Positions 18,461 to 27,301 of a DNA stretch of 64,000 bases are shown one piece after another. Positions within the stretch are counted from its first letter, which is position 1. Every line of letters begins with the position of its first letter. The stretch is from Kiritimatiellia bacterium. Its GTDB lineage: Bacteria; Verrucomicrobiota; Kiritimatiellia; JAAZAB01. The DNA lies in the NCBI GenBank assembly GCA_028718125.1, contig JAQUMN010000002.1, positions 10,463 to 74,462 of the forward strand. The letters are read 5' to 3'. The notes under the pieces are model-generated. The model did not search any database. It saw only the letters and a list, made by a program, of their open reading frames with translations, and was not told where the DNA came from. Position numbers and translations under genes: made by a program.

Positions 18461-20680
18461 TCACCCCGATTTCCTGATCAGCGCGTAATTCAGCATGTAA
18501 AAAGGAGGGCCAATATTATTATCGCTATCCTCGATGTTTTCGATGCTCAGGGAATTATCCGCATTTTTCATGAATGCGGCCTTGATGACAAACTTGTGTT
18601 GCGACCAACCGAACTGCACGAAAGGATTCTCGCCCTCGAAAACCACGTTGCCGTTAACCAATATCCGGATCTTGCACTTGTTCGGCCCATCGTCATCCTG
18701 CCCGGAAACGATGAGCGTATAGTCTGAAGCCGGATGTTCCGGCAGATCGAAGGTCGCGTGGAGTTTATCGGCCTTGCTCCGGGCGCCGTAGATCCAGCTG
18801 GCGAGGCGCTTTTCGCACTTGTACGCATAGAGATCAGCTGGGCGTCCGGAAAAACTGTAGGGCGAAAGAAAGATATCTTTGGCCGGATCGAAAGCACTTT
18901 CCTTTTTGGCCATTTCCCGCACATCCTGTTCCTGTTGCCCATAAACCGCAAGGTCCGGATTTTTCAATAACCCGTTCAAGAACGATTTCTGCTGCTTGAC
19001 ATGGTTTCCCAGGCTGGTCCACTTTTCGACCGCGGCCGGGTGATGCGCGAGCGCTTTATCCCAGGCTTGCTCCAATTCCGCAACTTTTTCTTTGATCTCT
19101 TTACTGTTTTTGGAGGCGCCGGGGGATACGCGCAAACCATACTGATCGAACCAACCGAGTTGCCGATTCAACTCCACCAGCGCAGGCCAGGTTTCCGCGC
19201 CGGTGAGTTTCTTGGCCGCCTCCTCGATTGCCTGCGCGGCGTCGTAGGCCCCGGGGTTCCACAGGTAGTCCCACAGGGTCAGGAGCGCCGCCGTCGGATG
19301 AGGCACATTGGTGTTCAGAGCGTAGAGTTCAATGTCATTAAAGAATCCGTCATAGTACCAATCCCGCCACGCCGCCACGGGGTCCGTCACGTAGTGATAA
19401 CCATAGGCATGTAATGCGCCCAGCCCATTCTGGAAAACCCAGGGTTTTCTCCGGATAAGAGCGCTGATCCATTGCACATTTTCCCTGGTTATCCCGGACG
19501 ACCCGACGCTTGGGCCGGTCCAGCAAATTCCGACCTCCTTCGGCAAGCGCGCGCCCAGTGCGGAAAGATATTCGTCCCGGCCTTCAGGATAAGCCGCGGA
19601 CGCAGCGGGTCCCCAATAGAATGGCGGACAGAACCAGAGATGTACCCCCGGATACTTTTCCTTTAAGGCGGCATACAATTTGTTGAGCAAATAGATGTCG
19701 GCTTCGCGTGCGCTCCCGAAGTCCTTCATATCCGCCGAACTGATCGGGAACCGGGTGTCATCCCATAACAGCATTACATTGCCCCCGGCGGCGGCAATCA
19801 CCGAAGCCGTCTTGAAAATCGCGGTAAAATCCTTTTCGTCCTTACTCCGGATCTTCCCCTCGGATGGCCCGCGAATGGGCCCGCCGATGCCGATATACCA
19901 TTGGATCCCCAGGGGATTAAGAAATGCCGCGACTTTCCTCATTTCCGCTTTCCAAGCCTCCGGCAATTCAGCGCGCCAGATTTCCGCCTCATTTAAGGGA
20001 GACTTTCCGTCCAACAATTTGCCGGAATGAAAAATCAGCGTGTTGCACTTGAAGGCCGCCGCCACAAACGCCCAGTCACTGCCGGTTCCCGACCAGGGGC
20101 TTGCCAGCCAACCGCGCTTTCCGGGAAATTCCGGCCAGTCAGATACCTGGGCCTTGCGGGCCGCCGCTTTTCCATCCCGGCGGGCGATCAACTGGTTCAG
20201 GGAAACCACGCCCCAGGTGAAGCCCAGGTTGTCCCGGCCTTGCACAACAAGCGCCGGCACGCCATTATCCTCTGCCGGGAGAATGATATAGCCTTCCGCC
20301 TGCTCAGGCAGTTTTGTCTTAAGTAAAAGGCGCCGGGCCAAAGCCGTATCTCCAAGGGAGATGACGGTCCGGCCGGACAACTTTTCTGGAACCTTGTCAA
20401 CAACTTCCGCCTGTCCGCCATTGGAAGCAATGCGGTCCAGAAGCATATGCACGCGCGGATCGTCCGCTTTGATGCCCGCGCCGAGAAGGATGCCGGCACG
20501 GTCAAGCGGCATGAATTCATCGGCATACGTGACTTCCCGCGGCGCGGGTGAAATGACGCCGGTGTAGAAGGGAATCTCGTACCCGGAGAAATCACCGGCA
20601 AACGCCACGGACATGGCCCCCCCTACAACCAGCCACAACAAACACAATGGGAACGCGCCATACCGATGCTTTGTTTTCAT
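18461..20680 (-). CDS. GH84-like beta-N-acetylglucosaminidase (secreted)
   Basis: Layout of GH20-type N-domain (PREVTY...) followed by KRGWLASPWSGTGSDWAFVAAAFKCNTLIFHSG...LLWDD...YPGVHLWFCPPFYWG...ICWTGPSV...WVFQNG...FNDIELYALNTNVPHPTAALLTLWDYLWNP; signal peptide at MKTKHRYGAFPLCLLWLVV. Confidence 0.75.
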   Translation of the reverse strand: MKTKHRYGAFPLCLLWLVVGGAMSVAFAGDFSGYEIPFYTGVISPAPREVTYADEFMPLDRAGILLGAGIKADDPRVHMLLDRIASNGGQAEVVDKVPEKLSGRTVISLGDTALARRLLLKTKLPEQAEGYIILPAEDNGVPALVVQGRDNLGFTWGVVSLNQLIARRDGKAAARKAQVSDWPEFPGKRGWLASPWSGTGSDWAFVAAAFKCNTLIFHSGKLLDGKSPLNEAEIWRAELPEAWKAEMRKVAAFLNPLGIQWYIGIGGPIRGPSEGKIRSKDEKDFTAIFKTASVIAAAGGNVMLLWDDTRFPISSADMKDFGSAREADIYLLNKLYAALKEKYPGVHLWFCPPFYWGPAASAAYPEGRDEYLSALGARLPKEVGICWTGPSVGSSGITRENVQWISALIRRKPWVFQNGLGALHAYGYHYVTDPVAAWRDWYYDGFFNDIELYALNTNVPHPTAALLTLWDYLWNPGAYDAAQAIEEAAKKLTGAETWPALVELNRQLGWFDQYGLRVSPGASKNSKEIKEKVAELEQAWDKALAHHPAAVEKWTSLGNHVKQQKSFLNGLLKNPDLAVYGQQEQDVREMAKKESAFDPAKDIFLSPYSFSGRPADLYAYKCEKRLASWIYGARSKADKLHATFDLPEHPASDYTLIVSGQDDDGPNKCKIRILVNGNVVFEGENPFVQFGWSQHKFVIKAAFMKNADNSLSIENIEDSDNNIGPPFYMLNYALIRKSG

Positions 20681-20952
20681 CGAAAACTCCTGGTAAATCA
20701 ACCTTCCTTCCGCGGCACGGCATAGCGCCGCTACGGCGCGACGACGGGGAGGTATCGTATTCGCCACCATGACTCGCCAAATGGCGTAAACTCCGGCGGA
20801 AATTTCCTGCGCATCAAATCAGCAAAAGCAAAACACGGGAACTCGTCTCCTCCGCTCATAGTCGCCCATGTCCACATACCTCATCCGCTCTGCGCGCCAC
20901 ATTCGGCAGGTAGAGATCATTATTGTTCTCTGCCGCTATTCATGGCAACGAT

Positions 20953-22353
20953 TTACCGGCCATTTCCGGTGATTAACATCCCTTTCGGCAGATACTCGTA
21001 ACAGCCCATATCCACCACATAGCTGAAGCGGTCAACCCGGCGCGAGCCGGACAGGTCCACCGCACCGGCCATCCATGCCTGGTTTAGGCCGGCATTGATT
21101 CCAGGAGAATCCGCCGCCGGACGAAAGCCGCCCCCCTGGAATACCGGTGCATTGGTGGTGTTATCCTTGCCGGGCAATTCAACCGAAGACATGCAATTGG
21201 AACAGACCACATAATTTGTGCTTAGCACGTCGCTTAGCACATTGGAGCAAATGATGGTGTTCACCAACACCATTTTGTTGCCGGTCGCATAAGCGTCAAA
21301 CACATACAATCCGTATTTCATGTTATTTACAATCGTGCAATTTTCAATCTTACCACCCCCCGTATACCCCGGGCTAACCACCGCCGCCTTGGACGACACA
21401 TTGGTATTATACGCAATCAGACAATTGCGCACCCACGCATTGGAGCCATAAATATGCACGCCGCTGCCGTCGCGCGAGGAGCCGGCTGAGGTCTGCACGT
21501 TTGACACAATTCGACAGTTTTCCACCCCTCCGCTGGTCATGATATTCACGCCCCCACCGCAAGCTACAGCCGTATTATTGGCAATCGTACAGTCGCGGAC
21601 AACGGTATTCGGCGCATCATTCATATAGATGCCGCCCCCGCCATTCCAATTAGAAGTGTGATTTGCCTTATTTCCGATAATCTCACAATGTTCCACAACG
21701 CCAACGCCCGAACCTCTTAACCCCAAACCGCCGCCCAAGCTGGCGGCATTGGAAATTATCAGACAATGCGTTATCTTGCTTTGGTCGGCGTACATTACAA
21801 TACCCCCGCCCCACCACGCATAAATTGACGATTGATTGTTGCTAACAATACAGTTGGTCAGCGTACCGCCATACATCAAAACGCCCCCACCGATATGCAA
21901 ATCGCCGACAACACCACCCCGCATGGTGAAGCCATCCACCATCGCGTTTGCGTTATCCAGGTACAAACACCGGTTGGTGACCGGTTTGTCTACATAATTG
22001 TTGCCGTCCAGGATTGTCGCCATGCGTTCCGCAACCCCAGCGACATTCCAACTCCGCAGCACCACGGCATTGGTAACTACAATCTGGTTGGTCAAATAAT
22101 ACGTGCCGTTGCTGACAAACACGATATTGCCGTTATTGGTGTTGATTGCATCCAAAGCGTCCTGAATGTTCGTGGCCGCCATGCTCCAGTTCGTATACGG
22201 CCACTCCGAAGTCAGCGTACCCGGCGTCACCACAAAGACATTGGTGGCCAAAGCGCAAACACCCACCCCCCACAACACAACCATTGTCAGAAACCGTAGC
22301 CCACGCGCGCCAAACATTGCATTTCTGCAAAATTCTATTGCCATGGTTTTCAT
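20953..22353 (-). CDS. Secreted right-handed parallel beta-helix protein
   Basis: Repeated NxGGGGIYMNDAPNTVVRDCTIANNTA / GGGVNIMTSGGVENCRIVSN rungs; C-terminal DMGCYEY motif typical of such proteins. Confidence 0.8.
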   Translation of the reverse strand: MKTMAIEFCRNAMFGARGLRFLTMVVLWGVGVCALATNVFVVTPGTLTSEWPYTNWSMAATNIQDALDAINTNNGNIVFVSNGTYYLTNQIVVTNAVVLRSWNVAGVAERMATILDGNNYVDKPVTNRCLYLDNANAMVDGFTMRGGVVGDLHIGGGVLMYGGTLTNCIVSNNQSSIYAWWGGGIVMYADQSKITHCLIISNAASLGGGLGLRGSGVGVVEHCEIIGNKANHTSNWNGGGGIYMNDAPNTVVRDCTIANNTAVACGGGVNIMTSGGVENCRIVSNVQTSAGSSRDGSGVHIYGSNAWVRNCLIAYNTNVSSKAAVVSPGYTGGGKIENCTIVNNMKYGLYVFDAYATGNKMVLVNTIICSNVLSDVLSTNYVVCSNCMSSVELPGKDNTTNAPVFQGGGFRPAADSPGINAGLNQAWMAGAVDLSGSRRVDRFSYVVDMGCYEYLPKGMLITGNGR

Positions 22354-22504
22354 GTGATTATAATCCTTCCCCATTAGCATCCTACAGGATGCTCAGGCTT
22401 CGGCGTCCATATGGAACACCAGTGATCCTTCCCCAAAAAAATACACAACTATTTTTTTGTTTTATTCGAGAATTATATCGCACGTTAGTCAAGCTAGCGC
22501 TGAT

Positions 22505-22670
22505 TCAGGACTGCGTCAAGAACGGTCTCGCTGGAGCTCCCGCCGTCGTCCGGCAACTGCCGGACTATGGCGGTCAGGCTGCCCCTCGGCACGAATGCCA
22601 ATTTTTTCGCGATATTGGAGGGCGAAGCGCCTGCGACGCCGCTGGTTTCAGCATGGATGACGCCGGCTGA
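22505..22670 (+). mobile_element. Dispersed MITE/REP-like element, copy 1
   Basis: tcaggactgcgtcaagaacggtctcg...gtccggcaactgccggac...ttcgcgatattggaggg...gacgccgctggtttcagcatggatgacgccggctga; strongly similar to 52131-52324 (inverse) and 63317-63478. Confidence 0.75.
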
Positions 22671-22701
22671 CGCGAGCGCCCGCGTTCACGCGCCCATCCA
22701 T

Positions 22702-25700
22702 TTATTTTTCATAACAAACAACTACTGCTTCATGGACATCGAATGGGCGCACTTCCAACAAAGCTCCGCCATCCACGAATGCGACCTGCAAGGCAACCTT
22801 GTCAGCGGCATAAAACGCTTTCACACGCTTTGCTTCCTGGTCGGGAATCAAAACTTTGATTTTAATCCCTTGCACCGGCATTTGCCTCTCGTCGTAATTC
22901 AACAGTTGCACTAACAAACGCTGCTGTTCAGGCTGCAATTTCGCGTGAACCTCCACGTACCAGGGACAATCCATTGCTGTAATCAGCGGCGCGCCGCCGG
23001 TCAATTTATAACCGGTTTTGACCATGCCCGCCAATATCTCGCGAATGCCTGTCCAGTAGCGTTTGAACAAAGTCCAATGATAAATTGTGCGACCTTGATC
23101 CCACATCAAACCCGGATAAGACGCTGTCAGAAAAAAACAATAGCCCTTGCCGTATTGATTCAAAGACAGTGCCGTTGTTTCGTCGGCCGTCCATTGTCCC
23201 AGGGCTTTCGCCGTCGTTAATTTAATTTGGTCATGCCCCAGGCCGGCGTCATATTCAATCTCGCCGCTAAATTCGGGCGCTGAGGAGATAGGGGGGAATT
23301 GCATGCGGAAGCGTTGGGCCTCCGCTTTTTTGCCGCGCCATGCTGTATCAAGTGTCTCCAGTGGCCAGCGGCAGGTGTTGGTAACAAAGCCGGCCCCAAA
23401 CACGTCAGCCAGGCCATAGTTTTCGCGAGCGCGGCCATAACGATCATATAATGTCGTTGTGCCGGTGGCGATCAAAACACCGCCAGCGCGCACCCAGTCG
23501 CGAAGCAGGTTTTCCTCCTGCTCGGTCATGGTTTTGGCATCGGCCAGAATCAATATTTTATAAGGTCGCAAAGAATCACCGGTCATGGTTTCGGCCCAAA
23601 GCATGTCAGCCTGGATATGCTCGTAGACAAGCGCCTGGTAAATACCGGCGTTATTATCCATGTAAGGGCTCCAGGAATCGTGAGCGTTGCTCCGATCACG
23701 ATCCCGGGCGTCATTCCGATAGATGAGTCCCGCAGTTCGGCCGGAGTGGATAATAGCGACTTCTTGCGGATAATCCGGATTAACCAAATAGGGCTCCATT
23801 TGATCTATTTTGGCGAACATCCGGCGCGTGATTTCCCATGCTTCGGGCCGCCCGCGTCCTTTATCGTTCAACTGTTTGAAAATATCGCCCCAATACCAAA
23901 CATACATTTGCTGGCTATGCAGGAGCGAGATGCCGATCCCGATTTCCCAGCGCCTGGTCAACTGTTGCGGCAATCTCCAGATATAGACCTCCATGCCCAC
24001 GGGATAACGCAGGCCATCACGGCTCATTTCCGCCAGAAACCCGTTTTCATACGCGCAGGTGCTATATGTCGGTTCCGTGCCGTTGAAATCGAAAATATGC
24101 GCCATATTGCCCCAGCCGGCCAGGTTGACAAGTTGGTTGCAGGATGGCCCCGAAATTGTGGAATAATGGCCGATCGCGCTTCCTTTCTTGAGCATATGCA
24201 GGTATTCCACCATTTCCCGCGCGCCCTCGGCGCTGTTGGCGTCCATGGCTTCCGCATATTCCGCGAAACTCTCGCGTTCCTGCCAGCGCGCATCAATATC
24301 AACATGCCTCTGATTCGGCGTTTTTAATGCCGCGCATATATTCGTTTGCAGCCTCAATTGCGCGCGTTGCTCCGTGGAATAGCGCCGTTCGATACGCTGG
24401 CGGTAATAATCGCGAATATCATCGAGGGTGATTTCAATTCCGCCTTCCTCGCCCCATAGGCCGCTGAACGCCGGATACGCGCCATAATAACACACCAAGC
24501 GATTGAAATGCGCCTTGCCAAACGCGCCCACATGATTATACGCGGGCAGACAGCGCATGCCGGCCTGTTCCGCCGCGTCAAAATAGCGCCGCGCCTCCGA
24601 CAAGGGCGACGGCATTCTCCATTCCAAAAATTCGGTGCCGCGCGCGTCCTGCGCATAGCGCACAAAGTTTTCAATCCGTGGCGGACGATTTCCCTCCCAG
24701 GTCAGGTACCGGCCGAAGCCGCGATGAAAGCGACTATCCAGCCAGTAGAAATAGCGCCGTTCCTTTAAAAACTCCGGTTGAATAAGACCGCGTTTTTTTT
24801 CGGCATCCGGATTTTGAATGCGTTCCAAAGCATGCTCGGGGAGCACGCCACCAGATTCTATTTGCTGCCCCCAACTCGGTTGTTTTTGTCGAAAGGCTGC
24901 CAATTCCCGGGCTGTCTGTTCATTGCCCGCTTCCCCCAATGCGAACATCGCCGAAGACCTTATTTCCCCTTCGATATCCGATAAAAGCTCCATGAACATC
25001 GGAAGCGCTTGTTGGTCGCCGATGCGACCCAGGGCAAAGATAGCCGCCGAGACCGTGTTCTGTGGCCCATTGACTGCAATGCGCTGCTGCCAGACATCCA
25101 ATTCCTTATCTTTCCGGTCACGCCGGTAGTTTTTGACTATTTGCATGAGTTGTTCCGTCGCATTGGTCGCGCGCAGCCAACCCAGACCAACAATGGCATT
25201 CTGGCGCACTGCTCCATCCGGATCATTCATGAGCTTCATTAAAACGCCAACCACACGTTCGTCCCCGATTTGTCCCAACGCCTGCGTGGCGCGCCGTCGC
25301 GTCCAGATATCGTTATGCGCCTCCGCCAATTTCACAATCGGCTCCACCGCTTCCGGCACGCGTAGCCAGGCCAAGCCATTTAGTGCATGCCGACGCACTT
25401 CGCCGTCGTCATCTTTTAACAAGGCGATCATTTTGTCCTGTCCGCGGCTATCGCCCAATCGACCTAATTCCCGAGCGCCAATTATGCGCTCCGCCGGGGA
25501 AGAGCTGTCCACCTGTTTCATGGCTGCCATGTAATCCGCTTCAAACCGGCCGATTTCTTCGGCGCGTGTCCGCTCTTCCGTCTTTTTTCTGGCCTGCGCC
25601 AGGCGTTGTTTTTCCGTTTTCAGTTGTTCGCGCAAAGCCGTCACTCCGGCTTCAATTGGGCGCAAGCCCTCGCTCTGAATCCCGGCCAACTCGTCGAGAC

Positions 25701-27120
25701 CTTCCATGTTTGGGGCCGCGTCTTTGCTGAAATCATCATGCAGCAGAATCGCGTTGACTGCGCGTTCTTCCCTTTCGCGCCAGGATCGAACCGCCGCGTT
25801 GATCCGTTCCCAGTCTGTGCGCATTGCGCTGAGCCGTTCCTTATATTTCCGCGTGTCGGCTTCGCTCAAGACTCCATAGCGGCACATTTCGGTCAGATCG
25901 AACTCCTCCAAGTCCAGTTTGGTCTCAACCTCATATTCCTGGCCGGCTTCACCCCGGAACATGCGCCGCAAATCGTTCTTGCGGCCCAAAGCCCGGCCGT
26001 ATACCGCCAGTTCGCCGACGCGCACAGGCCGGATTACAAACTCGTCCCACCAGACTTTTGCGCCAAACACCTTGACGCTCTTCAGCAGAAGGCGAACATA
26101 TAACGTGACATTTGTTTCAACCGGGGTGGTAAAACCGAATGCACATATTTGCCAGTCGTTGCCGGAAAAATCGGCGCTTGCCAGAACCTGCCGGTCTTCC
26201 GTTTCCACGGAAACCATACCCTCGCCATCACCTTCTGTCCGGCCCCAGAAACTTGCGACATATTCCCGGTTCCTGAAATAATCGCCGGGCGCGATTTTTT
26301 GTCTGATTATCTGCCAGTTGCCGCTGTCTTCGGCGTCGGATTCCATCGTGAAACCACTGCGTTCTTTGCCTTCACGCCCCATTTTCTTGGGTATGCCTAA
26401 CGATCCCTGATGGATCCATTCTTTGGGCAACCCATTCGGATTCCAACCCTCATCGAAACCGCCGTTGCGCACAATATTTTGGATGGGTATGTTTTCCGGC
26501 GCCGGTTCGGCCGGCAACGGATCGGAGAAAACGGACAGATCATCGAACCAGGCGGCTGCTTCGGCCGGCCTGGGATTTGCCAATCCCAGCATGACCACCA
26601 TGCTGTTTCCATTGGTCGGTGTTGTAAAAGGCAATTCCAGTTCCCGCCAAACCTGTGCGACCACGTTGGTTTTTGCCAGGATTGCGCGCCCGCGCCCTTG
26701 ACCATACGCGGAAACTTCTATGCATCCGTTGTTCGTTCCATCCGTCCGGCACCAAATCCGCAGACGATAACGGGCGCCGGGTGGATAACTGTTTGCGGGG
26801 ATATATTGAACCAGATATTGGTTGCCGCCCCTGGCGCTGTTCTGAATCCGTAGACCGGCCATACCGCCATGCGCCAGACTGCAATCGCGTTGTGTCCGCT
26901 CCGGCCTGCCCAGGGAACTCCAATGTTTCCACTTCTCGGGCCAACAGTTTTCATGCCCATAAGGCCGCTCGAATCCGCCGTTTTGGATGAGGTTGACAGC
27001 CGGCAAGGATTGAGTTGTGGAAGTCGTTACATTGGTGTCACTCGCGCAGCAGCCGATTGCCAACCAAAAGGATGCAAAGGCGCAAACGAACACAAGTAAT
27101 GTCGAATGTCCGGTTTTCAT
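22702..27120 (-). CDS. Giant secreted putative glycosidase: CBM-like N-terminus, HEAT repeats, GH-like catalytic region, GATase-like segment
   Basis: 1472 aa; two NLIQNGGFERP / NIVRNGGFDEG CBM-like modules; HEAT units (DDDGEVRRHALNGLAWLRVPEAVEPIVKLA); YKILILADAKTMTEQEENLLRDWVRAGGVLIATGTTTLYDRYG. Confidence 0.65.
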   Translation of the reverse strand: MKTGHSTLLVFVCAFASFWLAIGCCASDTNVTTSTTQSLPAVNLIQNGGFERPYGHENCWPEKWKHWSSLGRPERTQRDCSLAHGGMAGLRIQNSARGGNQYLVQYIPANSYPPGARYRLRIWCRTDGTNNGCIEVSAYGQGRGRAILAKTNVVAQVWRELELPFTTPTNGNSMVVMLGLANPRPAEAAAWFDDLSVFSDPLPAEPAPENIPIQNIVRNGGFDEGWNPNGLPKEWIHQGSLGIPKKMGREGKERSGFTMESDAEDSGNWQIIRQKIAPGDYFRNREYVASFWGRTEGDGEGMVSVETEDRQVLASADFSGNDWQICAFGFTTPVETNVTLYVRLLLKSVKVFGAKVWWDEFVIRPVRVGELAVYGRALGRKNDLRRMFRGEAGQEYEVETKLDLEEFDLTEMCRYGVLSEADTRKYKERLSAMRTDWERINAAVRSWREREERAVNAILLHDDFSKDAAPNMEGLDELAGIQSEGLRPIEAGVTALREQLKTEKQRLAQARKKTEERTRAEEIGRFEADYMAAMKQVDSSSPAERIIGARELGRLGDSRGQDKMIALLKDDDGEVRRHALNGLAWLRVPEAVEPIVKLAEAHNDIWTRRRATQALGQIGDERVVGVLMKLMNDPDGAVRQNAIVGLGWLRATNATEQLMQIVKNYRRDRKDKELDVWQQRIAVNGPQNTVSAAIFALGRIGDQQALPMFMELLSDIEGEIRSSAMFALGEAGNEQTARELAAFRQKQPSWGQQIESGGVLPEHALERIQNPDAEKKRGLIQPEFLKERRYFYWLDSRFHRGFGRYLTWEGNRPPRIENFVRYAQDARGTEFLEWRMPSPLSEARRYFDAAEQAGMRCLPAYNHVGAFGKAHFNRLVCYYGAYPAFSGLWGEEGGIEITLDDIRDYYRQRIERRYSTEQRAQLRLQTNICAALKTPNQRHVDIDARWQERESFAEYAEAMDANSAEGAREMVEYLHMLKKGSAIGHYSTISGPSCNQLVNLAGWGNMAHIFDFNGTEPTYSTCAYENGFLAEMSRDGLRYPVGMEVYIWRLPQQLTRRWEIGIGISLLHSQQMYVWYWGDIFKQLNDKGRGRPEAWEITRRMFAKIDQMEPYLVNPDYPQEVAIIHSGRTAGLIYRNDARDRDRSNAHDSWSPYMDNNAGIYQALVYEHIQADMLWAETMTGDSLRPYKILILADAKTMTEQEENLLRDWVRAGGVLIATGTTTLYDRYGRARENYGLADVFGAGFVTNTCRWPLETLDTAWRGKKAEAQRFRMQFPPISSAPEFSGEIEYDAGLGHDQIKLTTAKALGQWTADETTALSLNQYGKGYCFFLTASYPGLMWDQGRTIYHWTLFKRYWTGIREILAGMVKTGYKLTGGAPLITAMDCPWYVEVHAKLQPEQQRLLVQLLNYDERQMPVQGIKIKVLIPDQEAKRVKAFYAADKVALQVAFVDGGALLEVRPFDVHEAVVVCYEK

Positions 27121-27156
27121 ATTGTGTGTGTTTTTGAGTCAGGTTGGCCCTTCCGT

Positions 27157-27281
27157 TTAATACTCCACCGCCGCCAATTCATCGACATCAACATCCCTGA
27201 TCCGGCATATCATACGTTGTTCCGGACAACCGTCTCAACCGGCCGGCGATCGCAACCATAAAACGCCCGCATGATCGGCAC
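27157..27281 (-). pseudogene. 3'-end remnant of a HEAT/GH-family paralog (frameshifted)
   Basis: Minus strand reads MRAFYGCDRRPVETVVRNNV then, one frame over, RMICRIRDVDVDELAAVEY*; aligns with KRVFYGNDQQPVETFSRNDTLICRIRNLEVYEMIVLE* of the 29431-33231 protein. Confidence 0.75.
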
Positions 27282-27301
27282 GCGCCTGTGGCGGCGCGGC
27301 C

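Noticed and set aside
22457-22670. Small ORFs (60-174 aa) inside the MITE-like copies at 22.5, 52.2 and 63.4 kb as a conserved small protein family
   Set aside because: The best-reading frame differs between copies and indels disrupt it, so the conservation is at DNA/structure level rather than protein level.
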